From assembly GCA_020852835.1 (NCBI GenBank), contig JADZAC010000006.1, forward strand, positions 1-64,000: a DNA stretch of 64,000 bases. The letters are read 5' to 3'. This DNA is from Flavobacteriales bacterium. Its GTDB lineage: Bacteria; Bacteroidota; Bacteroidia; Flavobacteriales_F; PHOS-HE28. Made by a program: the position numbers and the translations under genes. A model generated the notes under the pieces. The model was not told the origin of the DNA. It worked only from the letters and a program-made list of their open reading frames with translations, and made no database searches. This document shows, piece after piece, positions 46,576 to 55,921 of this stretch (position 1 is the first letter of the stretch; the number at the start of each line of letters is the position of its first letter).

Positions 46576-47436
46576 ATGGCCTTGTTAAAGCTCCTGCGAA
46601 CACTCCTGCACGGCCTGGGCCAGATCATGCTGCAGGCCAATGCGGCCACGGGGCTGCTGTTCCTGGCGGGCATCACCTGGGGCGCACCGGTGCTGGGTTT
46701 GGCCGCGCTGCTCGCGGTGTGCAGCGGCACCGCCACGGCATTGCTGTTGAACTATGATGAACAGCAGGTCCGGCAAGGGCTCTATGGCTTCAGTGCGGCG
46801 TTGGTGGGCGTGGCCCTGGTGCTTTTCCGGGGGGCTGGTCCGATGGTCTGGGCTGCCGTGGTGCTGGGATCCGCAGCGGCGGCGGTCATCCAGCACCGGT
46901 TCATCGCCTGGAAGATCCCCGTGTTCACCCTGCCCTTCGTGCTGGTCACCTGGGCACTGCTTGCGCTCCTGCCCGCTACCACGGCGGTTGCAGCCCCCGC
47001 TGCCCCGCTCCCTGTTCCCGGGGGCAGCTACATGGCGGCCACGGTGCGCGGTTTCGGGCAGGTGATCTTCCAGGACCGCTTGCTCTCCGGTGTGCTGTTC
47101 CTGCTGGGCGTTGCCGCAGCCTCGCGGGCCGCTGCGCTGTTCGGCATTCTTGGGGCGGTGCTGGCGGCGGGGTCCGCCCAGCTCGCCGGTGTTTCCGCCG
47201 AAGCAGTGGAGCTGGGCCTTTGGAGCTTCAACGCGGTGCTCTGCGCGATCGCTTTCGCCGGCACCGGGCCCCGCCACTATGTGCTGGCGTTCGCTGCCGT
47301 GGTGCTGTCGGTGCCGATCGCCCTGCTGATGGCCAAGCTGCCTCTGCCCATGCTCACTTTCCCCTTCGTGGCGGCGAGCTGCACAGTGCTGGGCGTGGAG
47401 CGCCTGGTGCAGGGCCGCACCGCGGAACAAGCGTGA
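46576..47436 (+). CDS. Urea transporter (UT family)
   Basis: The 286-residue protein is hydrophobic and internally duplicated, as in UT-type urea channels. The two signature stretches are QGLYGFSAALVGVAL in the first half and LGLWSFNAVLCAIAF in the second. It forms a passive urea channel in the inner membrane. No urease genes are in the window. It ends 1 base before the convergent cysteine desulfurase stop. Confidence 0.88.
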   Translation: MALLKLLRTLLHGLGQIMLQANAATGLLFLAGITWGAPVLGLAALLAVCSGTATALLLNYDEQQVRQGLYGFSAALVGVALVLFRGAGPMVWAAVVLGSAAAAVIQHRFIAWKIPVFTLPFVLVTWALLALLPATTAVAAPAAPLPVPGGSYMAATVRGFGQVIFQDRLLSGVLFLLGVAAASRAAALFGILGAVLAAGSAQLAGVSAEAVELGLWSFNAVLCAIAFAGTGPRHYVLAFAAVVLSVPIALLMAKLPLPMLTFPFVAASCTVLGVERLVQGRTAEQA

Positions 47437-47437
47437 A

Positions 47438-48583
47438 TCAGGCCTTCATCCGTGCGGGCATCAGCACGCGTTCCAGCACCTCGGCGGCGCGGTCCACGTC
47501 GGCCTCGGTGTTGAACTTGCTGAAGGAAAAACGGATGTTGGCGCCGGTGCGGCCGGGGTACAGGGCCGCGATGACATGGCTGCCCTTGTTGCTGCCGCTG
47601 CTGCAGGCACTGCCGCCACTGCACGCGATGCCCTCGATGTCCATGTTGTAGATGAGCATCTCGCCCTTGCCGTCATCGGGAAAGTGGAAATTGAGCACGG
47701 TGTAAAGGCTGTCTGCCGAGGGATCGCCATTGACGCTGCTGCCGGGGATGGTCGCCAGCACCTTCTTGCGCATGCGGTCCTTCAATCCTTGCACGTGCCG
47801 CTGGTGCTCATCCAGATCGCGGTAAGCCACCTCCATGGCCTTGGCCAGGGCGACAATGCCGATGATGTTCTCGGTGCCCGCGCGCATGTTGCGCTCCTGT
47901 GCGCCGCCCACGATCAAGGGTTTCACCACGGAGCCGTTGCGCATGTACAGGAAGCCCACGCCCTTGGGCCCATGGAATTTGTGCGCGCTGCACGTGAGGT
48001 AGTCGATGGGCAGCTGCTCCAGATCGAAGCGGTAGTGGCCCATGGTCTGCACCGTATCGGTGTGGAAAAGCGCATTGTACTTGCGGCAGAGCGTGCCGAT
48101 GGCCACCAGGTCGTTGCGGGTGCCCAGTTCATTGTTGGCGTGCATCAAGGAAACGAGCACATGGTCGTGCGCTTGGAGCAGCTCTTGCAAGTGGGCCAGA
48201 TCGGCCTTGCCGTCCGGCATCAGGCGTATCCAATGCACCTGCGCCTCGCGGGTACGCTCCAGCTCCATGGCCACATGCTCCACCGCATGATGCTCTATGG
48301 GCGAGGTGATCACGTGCTTCACGCCGAGATTGCGCACAGCGCCCAAAATGGCCATGTTGTCGGCTTCAGTGCCGCAGCTGGTGAAGACGATCTCGCCGGG
48401 TGCACAGTTCAGCAAGGAGGCCACTTTGCGCCGGGCTTGTTCGATGCCTGCACGGGCCTTGCGCCCGAAGGCATGCACGGCGCTGGGATTGCCGAAATGC
48501 TCGCGCATGTACGGCAGCATGGCATCGATCACCTCGGGATCCAGTTGGGTGGTGGCGGCGTTGTCCAAGTAGATGCGTTCCAT
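47438..48583 (-). CDS. Cysteine desulfurase (NifS/IscS-like)
   Basis: The 381-residue PLP enzyme shows the N-terminus MERIYLDNAATTQLDPEVID, the Schiff-base lysine in SAHKFHGPKG and the flexible catalytic-cysteine loop CSGGSACSSGS, which marks the class I (IscS/NifS) type. It releases sulfur from cysteine for iron-sulfur clusters or tRNA thiolation. No iscU or suf genes adjoin it. The gene stands between a CHU_C-type secreted protein and the urea transporter. Confidence 0.95.
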   Translation of the reverse strand: MERIYLDNAATTQLDPEVIDAMLPYMREHFGNPSAVHAFGRKARAGIEQARRKVASLLNCAPGEIVFTSCGTEADNMAILGAVRNLGVKHVITSPIEHHAVEHVAMELERTREAQVHWIRLMPDGKADLAHLQELLQAHDHVLVSLMHANNELGTRNDLVAIGTLCRKYNALFHTDTVQTMGHYRFDLEQLPIDYLTCSAHKFHGPKGVGFLYMRNGSVVKPLIVGGAQERNMRAGTENIIGIVALAKAMEVAYRDLDEHQRHVQGLKDRMRKKVLATIPGSSVNGDPSADSLYTVLNFHFPDDGKGEMLIYNMDIEGIACSGGSACSSGSNKGSHVIAALYPGRTGANIRFSFSKFNTEADVDRAAEVLERVLMPARMKA

Positions 48584-48697
48584 AGTGGTGGGCGAATTTA
48601 CAGGGTCCGCGGATCCGGTGCCGGTCCTTCTTCCCCGATCAAGGTATTCCTGTCAGGGGTGCTGCAGGGTTGTGCCGTGCCTGCCGGCCGGATGTCA

Positions 48698-50029
48698 TCA
48701 CGGCGCTCCCAGCAGGGTGACCACCCCGGTGGTCAACTCTTCCGAAGTGCCTCCATTGTCCTGCAGCTTGCCGTAACGGACAACCCAGAAGTAGGTGCCG
48801 TCGGGCAGCACCCCGTCGGCTGCGCGGCCATTCCAGCGGTTGTTTGCACTGTGGCTGGTGAAGACCACCTGCCCCCAGCGGTTGCGCACTTCCATGCTGA
48901 ACCACGAGGGCGGGTTGGTGAAGATCGGTCCGAAACCATCGTTCACCCCGTCGCTGTTGGGAGTGAACACGTTGGGCATGCTCAGGTCGGTGCCGCATGT
49001 GTCGGGCAGGAACACCACTGCGTCCGCTACGTTCAGGCAATGACCGTCACTTACGGCAAGCCCGTAGGTGCCCGGTTCCGGCACGGTGATCCCGGGTGTC
49101 GTTTCGCCGGTGCTCCACGCATAGGTGATGGCCGGGTTGGGCCACGCAGGCACCAAGGTGGATGACACCTCGGCCGTTTCCCCCGGGCAGAGCGCACCAC
49201 CTTCACCCAATTCCAGCACCGGTTGTGCGGGCATGACGGTTACTTCCACTGAATCCGTCCACGAGCACAGCGGCGCGAACTCGATGTCGTCCAGTGCAAA
49301 ATCGTTCCCGTCCAGCGCCAGCTGCTGGTTGATGATGCAGATGGTCGCCGTGGTCTGGGCCCCGGAGTTCCAGGTCGCGTAGAACTGGTCCCATTCGCAG
49401 GTGGTGCTGGAGGCCAGCAAGGGCGTGCCCAGGCTTTGCCCGTTCACTTGGAAGTCCATGATGGCGGGATTGGCCGAAGTGGTGGACATCAGCCAGGCTG
49501 AAAAGGCGTAATCCGTATTGGGTGCCACCACCACGGTTTGGCACCAGATGTCCGCGTTGGCCAGCCCGGAGCCGTTCACCACCAGCATTTGGCCGGTGCC
49601 GCTGTGGTCGGTGCAACTGGCGAAATTGTTGTGCACTAGGGACGGGTCGGTGGTGATGGCGTAGGTGCCCTCCGCACTGAGCAACCCCCATGAGCCGCCC
49701 GTGCCGTAGACGAAATCCGTGGAGAACAACGTGTCGCCCAATGAGAAATCACCGTTTTGCACCACGTTGTCGCCGGTGATGGGGAACAGGGCGGTGCACC
49801 AATAGGTGCCCGTGCCTTCCGTATTGATGAACTGCGACTGCTGGCCGTTCTGCCACTGCATGGCCAAGGCACCGTCCGGGCCGTGGAGCAGCAGGTACTG
49901 CCCCGCGCACAGGGTGGTATCCGGCCCCAGGCTGAACTCACAGCTTTGAGCTTGCACGCCCCAAGGCAGTACCGCCAACCCGACCACGGCCGCCGCGGTG
50001 CAACGATCACGCAAACGCAACTTGCTCAT
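48698..50029 (-). CDS. Secreted protein with gliding-motility-type (CHU_C) C-terminal domain
   Basis: The 443-residue protein has a signal peptide (MSKLRLRDRCTAAAVVGLAV onward, cleaved after VQAQ), a PKD/Ig-like and carbohydrate-binding-like middle region, and the C-terminal stretch SMPNVFTPNSDGVNDGFGP through WNGRAADGVLPDGTYFW. The latter is the type-B type IX secretion signal (gliding-motility-associated C-terminal domain). It should be exported across the outer membrane and attached to the cell surface or released. The ligand is unknown. ATG 50029 is chosen for its signal peptide. Confidence 0.9.
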   Translation of the reverse strand: MSKLRLRDRCTAAAVVGLAVLPWGVQAQSCEFSLGPDTTLCAGQYLLLHGPDGALAMQWQNGQQSQFINTEGTGTYWCTALFPITGDNVVQNGDFSLGDTLFSTDFVYGTGGSWGLLSAEGTYAITTDPSLVHNNFASCTDHSGTGQMLVVNGSGLANADIWCQTVVVAPNTDYAFSAWLMSTTSANPAIMDFQVNGQSLGTPLLASSTTCEWDQFYATWNSGAQTTATICIINQQLALDGNDFALDDIEFAPLCSWTDSVEVTVMPAQPVLELGEGGALCPGETAEVSSTLVPAWPNPAITYAWSTGETTPGITVPEPGTYGLAVSDGHCLNVADAVVFLPDTCGTDLSMPNVFTPNSDGVNDGFGPIFTNPPSWFSMEVRNRWGQVVFTSHSANNRWNGRAADGVLPDGTYFWVVRYGKLQDNGGTSEELTTGVVTLLGAP

Positions 50030-50069
50030 CAGGTGCGAATGTAAAGCTTGGGGCCATGCCTGCTGCCGA

Positions 50070-50855
50070 TCAGGGCAGGCCCGGTGGCACGGCAACCGGA
50101 TCGCCGGACCGGCGACTGAAGCGGTAGGCTACGCCGGCGGTGGCAAACAAGCGCTGCTCCGCGCCAACCAGGGCCCTGCCGCCGGCAATGTCCACTTGCA
50201 GTTCGGGCAGCACGGCGAACAGCAGGCCTGCATCCACGTTGTGCCGGGGCATTGCCTGGGAGAAGGTGGCAAAATATTCCACGAACAGGGCCGCCTTGGC
50301 CGAGGCCGACCAGCCCAGCCCGCAGGTAACGCCCACGTTGTTGAGGGAATCGCTGGTGCCGATGTTCCAACCCAATGCCCACCTGTCGGAAAGCTCGCTC
50401 TCAAAGGCCAGCTTCAGCTCGGTGGCGATGCCCTCCTCGCGCAGCTCCCCACTGGCCCATGCCCCAATACCCGCATAACCCACCAAGGCCACGGCAGGCC
50501 TCGCTCCGCGGCCCGCGAGCAAGCGTTGTTTCACGCTGAAGGCCACGGGCAGCAGCCCCTTTGCCATTCCCGCCCTGCCGGCATCCACCAGCAGCCTCGC
50601 TTCCGTGCCGGAGGCCAGGCCGTAACGCACCATCAGGTTGTTCTGCAGGAGGTCCTCGCCGATGGTGGCCCCTTCCTCCAACTGGAAGACGCCCGTCGGC
50701 ACAGTGTACACCCCATCGCTTTGGTCAGGGCGATCGGTATTGATCGGCTCCGGTTCCTGGGCAAGACAATCCGCCGGGCCGTTCAGCAGGCACAAGGCAA
50801 GCAGGCACCGCCGTGCCGCACGGCAAAGCTTCCCTTTCAGGTGGTACAGGTCCAT
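50070..50855 (-). CDS. Outer-membrane beta-barrel protein (MetA-pathway/transporter-like)
   Basis: The 261-residue product starts MDLYHLKGKLCRAARRCLLA, has a signal peptide ending DCLAQ, and then EPINTDRPDQSDGVYTVPTGVFQLEEG, a typical opening of the PF13557-like outer-membrane transporters in Bacteroidota (residues about 35-60). Alternating strands continue to the end. The longer open frame upstream is a shadow of the phosphohexomutase gene. It is followed by the CHU_C protein 40 bases later on the same strand. Confidence 0.75.
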   Translation of the reverse strand: MDLYHLKGKLCRAARRCLLALCLLNGPADCLAQEPEPINTDRPDQSDGVYTVPTGVFQLEEGATIGEDLLQNNLMVRYGLASGTEARLLVDAGRAGMAKGLLPVAFSVKQRLLAGRGARPAVALVGYAGIGAWASGELREEGIATELKLAFESELSDRWALGWNIGTSDSLNNVGVTCGLGWSASAKAALFVEYFATFSQAMPRHNVDAGLLFAVLPELQVDIAGGRALVGAEQRLFATAGVAYRFSRRSGDPVAVPPGLP

Positions 50856-50911
50856 GGTCACCGGGTGAAAGTAGGGTTCGGCCACCAACGCACGCTGCCG
50901 GCAACCGGGGA

Positions 50912-52309
50912 TCAGCCCACCGCCAAGCCCGCCAGTTCGCGCATTTCCTGCATGATGCGGCCGGCCAAGGCATCGGCGGATGCCATGCTCCCGCTTTCGG
51001 CATAGATGCGCACGATGGGCTCGGTGTTGCTCCTGCGCAAGTGCACCCATTCCTTGCCGAATTCGATCCGCAGGCCGTCCACCGTGCTGTGCGGCTGCTG
51101 GCGGTGGCGCTCGCGCATGGCATCCACCAGTGCCTGAACGTCCATGCCCGGCTGCAGCTCGATCTTGTTCTTGCTGATGAAATAATCCGGATAGCTCCGC
51201 CGAAGCGCGGATGCTTTGCCCCCGCGCTTGGCCAGCAGGGTGAGGATAAGGGCGATGCCCACAAGCGCATCGCGCCCGTAGTGCAGCTCGCTGAGGATCA
51301 CGCCACCGTTGCCTTCGCCGCCGATGGGCGCCTTCACGGCCTTCATCAGTTCCACCACGTTCACCTCGCCCACGGCACTGGCATGGCGCTGGCGGCCGTG
51401 GCGCGCGGCCACATCGTCCAAGGCGCGGGTGCTGCTGAGGTTGCTCACGGTATCGCCGGGGCGGTGCGCCAGTACGTGGTCCGCGCAGGCCACCAGGGTG
51501 TATTCCTCCCCGAAGAGCTGCCCGTCTTCGCAAACCAAGGCCAGCCGGTCCACGTCGGGATCCACGGCAATGCCCAGGTGCGCTTGGTTTTTCTCCACGG
51601 CACGGCACAAGTCCTGCAGGTGTTCGGGCAGCGGTTCCGGGTTGTGCGGGAACTGCCCGTTGGGCTCGCAGAACAGCTCTACCGTTTCCACCCCCAAGGC
51701 TTCCAGCAAGAGGGGTACGGCGACGCCGCCCACGCTGTTCACCGCATCGAGCACCACCTTGTACTTGCGGGCAGCTATGGCCTTGGCGTCCACAAGGTCC
51801 AGGGCGAGGATGGCGTCGATGTGCTTCTTCGTCCACGTACTGTCGGTGCGCACCGTGCCCAGCTCATCCACTGCGGCGAACTCCACCGCACCGCTCTCGG
51901 CCAGGCGCAACATGTCCGCACCTTGTTCGGCGCTGATGAACTCGCCCTTGGCATTGAGGAGCTTCAGGGCGTTCCATTGCTTGGGGTTGTGGCTGGCGGT
52001 GAGGATGATGCCCGCATCGGCGCCTTCACCGGCCACGGCCATTTCCACAGTGGGCGTGGTGGCCAGGCCCAGGTCGATCACGTCATAGCCGAGGCCCACC
52101 AGTGTTCCGCGCACCAGGTCGGCCACCATGGGGCCGCTGGGGCGGGCATCCCGCCCGATGACGGCTTTGGGGCGCGCCTTGCCTGCGGATCGTTTCATCA
52201 ACTGGCCGAAGGCGGCCGTGTAGCGCACCACATCAAGGGGTGAGAGTCCTTCGCCTGCGGCGCCACCAATGGTGCCGCGGATGCCGGAAATGGAGCGGAT
52301 CAAGGTCAT
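50912..52309 (-). CDS. Phosphohexomutase (phosphoglucomutase/phosphomannomutase/GlmM type)
   Basis: The 465-residue enzyme begins MTLIRSISGIRGTIGG, has the phosphoserine loop GIILTASHNPKQWN, the metal loop AVDPDVDRLALVCEDG, the sugar-specificity loop GEGNGGVI and the C-terminal phosphate-binding loop RRSNTEPIVRIYAES. It interconverts hexose 1- and 6-phosphates. Specificity for glucose, mannose or glucosamine cannot be fixed by eye. In-frame sequence before ATG 52309 is intergenic. Confidence 0.92.
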   Translation of the reverse strand: MTLIRSISGIRGTIGGAAGEGLSPLDVVRYTAAFGQLMKRSAGKARPKAVIGRDARPSGPMVADLVRGTLVGLGYDVIDLGLATTPTVEMAVAGEGADAGIILTASHNPKQWNALKLLNAKGEFISAEQGADMLRLAESGAVEFAAVDELGTVRTDSTWTKKHIDAILALDLVDAKAIAARKYKVVLDAVNSVGGVAVPLLLEALGVETVELFCEPNGQFPHNPEPLPEHLQDLCRAVEKNQAHLGIAVDPDVDRLALVCEDGQLFGEEYTLVACADHVLAHRPGDTVSNLSSTRALDDVAARHGRQRHASAVGEVNVVELMKAVKAPIGGEGNGGVILSELHYGRDALVGIALILTLLAKRGGKASALRRSYPDYFISKNKIELQPGMDVQALVDAMRERHRQQPHSTVDGLRIEFGKEWVHLRRSNTEPIVRIYAESGSMASADALAGRIMQEMRELAGLAVG

Positions 52310-52469
52310 TTGCACTGGGTCTGATGCTTTTTTTGCACGGCACGCTCTGCTGCGCAGCACATGCCGGGGCACAAAACTACCAAGAGCACCAAGGAGTTGG
52401 CCTAAATTCGGTGCACCGCCGATTGTTCACAATACCGCAGGGGGCCGGGCGTATCGCCGCCTGCTTTTC

Positions 52470-52477
52470 TACCTTTG
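52470..52477 (+). promoter_or_regulatory. -7 promoter box of the TPR-ComA-rhodanese operon
   Basis: TACCTTTG is an exact TAnnTTTG match 23 bases before the ATG at 52501. No clear -33 TTG accompanies it. Confidence 0.5.
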
Positions 52478-52500
52478 GACGATTTAAGCGCGCACCCCTT

Positions 52501-53913
52501 ATGAGTGAAGCCCATCGCCCATCGCCGGAACACAATGCCGATCAGGAGCAGTGCGTTCGGCGATATGAAGCCATGGAGGCCGCCAAGGACCGGTACTTTT
52601 TTGATGTGGAAGAGATCGAACTGATCGTGGACCACTACTTGGAAGGCAATGAGCCCAGGCGGGCTGCCCAGGTGGTGGAGTTTGCCAAGCAACTCCACCC
52701 CTCCTCCTTGCAGGTGACCTACTGCGAGGCCGTAGTGATGATGGCCCTGGGCCGCTTGAGCAAAGCATTGGAGCTGCTGGACACCGTGGAGAAGGTGGAG
52801 CCGTGGAACGAGGACGTGCAGTTGAACAAGGCAGGCATCTACAGCCAGCAACGCAACCACCGCCGGGCCGTGGAGCATTACAAACGTGCGCTGGAACTCG
52901 CCGAGGAAGGCATGGACGAGATCCACTTGGACCTGGCCTTCGAGTACGAAAACCTGGAGGACTTTGAAGCCGCCATTGAGTGCCTGAAGAATGCCCTGGA
53001 ACTGAACCCCGAGAACGAGGCCGTGCTGTTTGAGCTGGCCTATTGCTACGACCTGGCCGGCGCGGATGAAGCCTGTATCTCGTTCTTCCGCCAATTCACC
53101 AACGAACAGCCCTACTCCAGCGTTGCTTGGTACAACTTGGGCAACGTGTACGCCAAGCTGGAGCAGTTCGAGGAGAGCAACCAAGCCCTGGACCTGGCCA
53201 TAGCCATTGATGAACGCTTCAGTTCGGCCTACTTCAGCAAAGCACGCAACCTGCTGATCCTCTCCCGGTTCGAGGAAGCCATTGCCTGCTACGAGGAAAC
53301 GCTCGTGTTCGACGGGCCGCAGGCCATCACTTACAGCTTCATCGGCGAGTGCTATGAAAAAATGGAACGCCTGGAGCAGGCGCTGATCAACTACGACCAA
53401 AGCATCGCCTTGGACCCCGAATGGGTCGATGCCTGGATCGGGCGCGGGGTGGTGAAGGACATGCAGGGCAAGCTCACCGAAGCCTTCCAATGCCTGCAAC
53501 ATGCCGTGCGGCTCAACGCCGAAAACCCGGATGCCTGGTTCTGCCTGGCATCGGTGCTGGCCCGCGCCAAACGCTATGACGAGGCATTCGCCGCCTATGC
53601 CAAACTGAACGTGCTGGAGCCGCAGAACCTGGACGGCTGGCTGGACCACGCGGACCTGCTGCTGGAGATGAAGGGAGCCGATGCCGCTGTGAAGAAACTG
53701 CAGGAATGCGCCCAAGTGCACCAGCTGAACGCCCGGTTCAAATACCGCTTGGCGGGCTATCTGATCCGTGCCGGCCAGGAACAGCAAGGCCTGCTGCTGC
53801 TGGAAGAAGCCTTGGCCGCCGACCATGCCGCCCACGCACAGTTCCTGGAGCACTGGCCCGGGGCCGCCGCCATTCCCCAAGTGATCCATCTCATTGAGCT
53901 ATACGGAAAATGA
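52501..53913 (+). CDS. TPR-repeat protein
   Basis: The 470-residue protein consists almost entirely of TPR motifs, for example SSVAWYNLGNVYAKLEQFEE, ALINYDQSIALDPEWVDAW and AFQCLQHAVRLNAENPDAW, in at least nine repeats, and has no signal peptide. It is probably a cytosolic scaffold. The ATG at 52501 follows a perfect -7 box. The open frame before it is noncoding. It overlaps the ComA-like gene by ATGA. Confidence 0.88.
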   Translation: MSEAHRPSPEHNADQEQCVRRYEAMEAAKDRYFFDVEEIELIVDHYLEGNEPRRAAQVVEFAKQLHPSSLQVTYCEAVVMMALGRLSKALELLDTVEKVEPWNEDVQLNKAGIYSQQRNHRRAVEHYKRALELAEEGMDEIHLDLAFEYENLEDFEAAIECLKNALELNPENEAVLFELAYCYDLAGADEACISFFRQFTNEQPYSSVAWYNLGNVYAKLEQFEESNQALDLAIAIDERFSSAYFSKARNLLILSRFEEAIACYEETLVFDGPQAITYSFIGECYEKMERLEQALINYDQSIALDPEWVDAWIGRGVVKDMQGKLTEAFQCLQHAVRLNAENPDAWFCLASVLARAKRYDEAFAAYAKLNVLEPQNLDGWLDHADLLLEMKGADAAVKKLQECAQVHQLNARFKYRLAGYLIRAGQEQQGLLLLEEALAADHAAHAQFLEHWPGAAAIPQVIHLIELYGK

Positions 53914-54752
53914 ATTTCAGACTTGATCATATCCCTCCGCGCGCCGCCAAACCCCGTGAGGACGGGTTGACCATGGTCATGGACAAAGGGCTCAGCCTGC
54001 GCCAGGCCGAAGACCTGATCGAGGGTGCCGGCCACCTCACCGACCTCGTGAAGCTGGGCTTCGGCACCAGCTACATCACCCCGCGCCTCAAGGACAAGAT
54101 CGCCCTGTACCAAGGGGCGGGCATCAAGGTGTATCTCGGCGGCACCTTGTTCGAAGCCTTCATCGCACGCGGCCAGTTCAGCACCTACCGCAAATTGTTG
54201 GACGACCTGCAACTGCAAGCCGTGGAAGTATCCGATGGCTCCATTGACCTGGACCACGACGAAAAATTGAAATTCATCAACACCCTGGCCAGGGACCGCA
54301 CCGTGCTGAGCGAAGTGGGCAGCAAGGAAACCGGTATCCTGATCAGCCCGGCCAAATGGGTGCGCATGATGAATGCCGAACTGGATGCCGGCAGCTGGAA
54401 GGTGATCGCCGAGGCGCGTGAAAGCGGCACCGTGGGCATTTACCGCCCCAACGGCCACGCCCACACCACCCTGGTGAACCGCATCATGGCCAAAGTGCCT
54501 CGCCAGAACATCATCTGGGAAGCCCCGATCAAGAGCCAGCAGACCTGGTTCATCAAACAGATCGGCCCCAACGTGAACCTGGGCAACGTGGCACCCGATG
54601 AAGTGATCGCCTTGGAAGCGCTCCGCCTGGGCCTGCGCGGCGACACCTTCTTCGAGTACCTGCCCCCGCACATCGCCGACAACCTGCGCCAAGTAAAAGC
54701 CGACAAGCCCGAGGAGGAACTGGTCGCGGAAGCCAAGGCCAAAGTCAAATGA
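53910..54752 (+). CDS. Phosphosulfolactate synthase (ComA) family protein
   Basis: The 280-residue product shows family stretches TDLVKLGFGTSYITPRLKDK, IKVYLGGTLFEAFIARGQF, EVSDGSIDLDHDEKLKFI and NVNLGNVAPDEVIALEALRLG, a TIM-barrel pattern. ComA condenses sulfite with phosphoenolpyruvate to phosphosulfolactate, on the archaeal coenzyme M route. In Bacteroidota the homologue may serve sulfonate or sulfonolipid chemistry, which is not proven here. It overlaps the TPR gene before it and the rhodanese gene after it. Confidence 0.87.
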   Translation: MNFRLDHIPPRAAKPREDGLTMVMDKGLSLRQAEDLIEGAGHLTDLVKLGFGTSYITPRLKDKIALYQGAGIKVYLGGTLFEAFIARGQFSTYRKLLDDLQLQAVEVSDGSIDLDHDEKLKFINTLARDRTVLSEVGSKETGILISPAKWVRMMNAELDAGSWKVIAEARESGTVGIYRPNGHAHTTLVNRIMAKVPRQNIIWEAPIKSQQTWFIKQIGPNVNLGNVAPDEVIALEALRLGLRGDTFFEYLPPHIADNLRQVKADKPEEELVAEAKAKVK

Positions 54753-55066
54753 AACAGATCACCGCAACGGAGCTCCAGCGCATGAAAACCGCCGGGGAGA
54801 AGTTCATCATCCTCGACGTGCGCGAACCCTATGAGCAGGAGATCTGCGCCATCGGGGGGACCAACCTTCCGATGAGCCAACTGATCGACCGTTTGGGCGA
54901 GATCCCCAAGGACATACCCGTGGTGGTGCATTGCAACAGCGGGGCCCGCAGCTGCGCCGTGGTGGATACGCTCACCGCGCGCTACGGCTTCACCAACGTC
55001 ATCAACCTCAAAGGCGGCATCCAAGCATGGCAAGCAGAGGTGGATGCTTCCATGAAGTGCGATTAG
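54749..55066 (+). CDS. Single-domain rhodanese
   Basis: The 105-residue protein is one rhodanese domain: ILDVREPYEQEICAIGGTNL and the active-site loop VVVHCNSGARSCAVV with Cys62. It carries persulfide sulfur or acts in sulfane-sulfur metabolism. The ATGA overlap with the ComA-like gene suggests a shared role, possibly sulfite or sulfur supply, which is inferred. Confidence 0.92.
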   Translation: MKQITATELQRMKTAGEKFIILDVREPYEQEICAIGGTNLPMSQLIDRLGEIPKDIPVVVHCNSGARSCAVVDTLTARYGFTNVINLKGGIQAWQAEVDASMKCD

Positions 55067-55255
55067 CTCTTCCGGCATGGTTCACCGGGCATGGTGGGCG
55101 GAAGCCGGAAATAGCCGACAATATCCAGCCGCCAACCTTCAGGTACCGATCCCATGCCGTGAGCAGTGAAGCATGACCAGCGGCCGCAGCCCGTCCAAGG
55201 AGCTGCCATGCAGCACTCCCCCACCCTGTCAACAACCACCAGTTTTCATCATTCC

Positions 55256-55912
55256 ATGGACCTCATCCTCTCCTTCTGGCATTTCATCACGCACCTGAAC
55301 GAAACCCTCCCGGTGTTCATCAGCGACCACGGCAACCTGATCTACCTGCTGCTGTTCATGATCATCTTCGTGGAAACCGGCTTGGTGGTGATGCCCTTCC
55401 TGCCCGGCGACTCCCTCTTGTTCGTGGCGGGCTCGCTGGCCGCCATCGGCTCGCTGAACTTGGCACTGCTGCTGGCGTTGCTGATCCCCGCGGCCATCCT
55501 GGGCGACAACATCAACTACTGGGTGGGGCGCTATTTCGGCGAACGCATCACCCAGTGGACCCTCTTCGGCAAACGGCTGGTGCGCCAAAAGGACCTCGAC
55601 AAGACCCACGGTTACTTTGAGAAGTACGGCGTGCGCACCATCATCATCGCGCGCTTCGTGCCGATCGTGCGCACCATCACCCCGTTCGTGGCCGGCGTGG
55701 GCCGCATGGACTACAAACGGAAGTTCCTGCCCTATGACGTGTTCGGTGGTGTGCTGTGGATCTCCCTGCTGCTGTTGGCCGGGTTCCTCTTCGGCCAACA
55801 TCCCTTCGTGCAGCAGAATTACGAAACGGTGATCCTGGCCATCGTCTTCATCTCCGTGCTTCCCATGCTCATCGAGTTCGTACGGTTGCGCTTCGCTCCC
55901 AAGCAAGCCTAA
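55256..55912 (+). CDS. DedA-family membrane protein
   Basis: The 218-residue product has the DedA pattern: FVETGLVVMPFLPGDSLLF, the re-entrant ILGDNINYWVGRYFGE, and the conserved ARFVPIVRTITPFVAGVGRM. DedA proteins flip polyprenyl phosphate or phospholipid carriers and affect proton-motive-force homeostasis. I use ATG 55256 (MDLILSFWHFITHLNE). The frame opens at 55166 with an atypical N-terminus. The 189-base gap upstream shows no clear promoter. Confidence 0.93.
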   Translation: MDLILSFWHFITHLNETLPVFISDHGNLIYLLLFMIIFVETGLVVMPFLPGDSLLFVAGSLAAIGSLNLALLLALLIPAAILGDNINYWVGRYFGERITQWTLFGKRLVRQKDLDKTHGYFEKYGVRTIIIARFVPIVRTITPFVAGVGRMDYKRKFLPYDVFGGVLWISLLLLAGFLFGQHPFVQQNYETVILAIVFISVLPMLIEFVRLRFAPKQA

Positions 55913-55921
55913 CTTGCCTGC

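Noticed and set aside
55068-55120. TTCCGGC / GCCGGAA inverted repeat after the rhodanese gene
   Set aside because: The arms are only 7 bases with a loop of more than 30 bases and no T-run, too weak to call a terminator.
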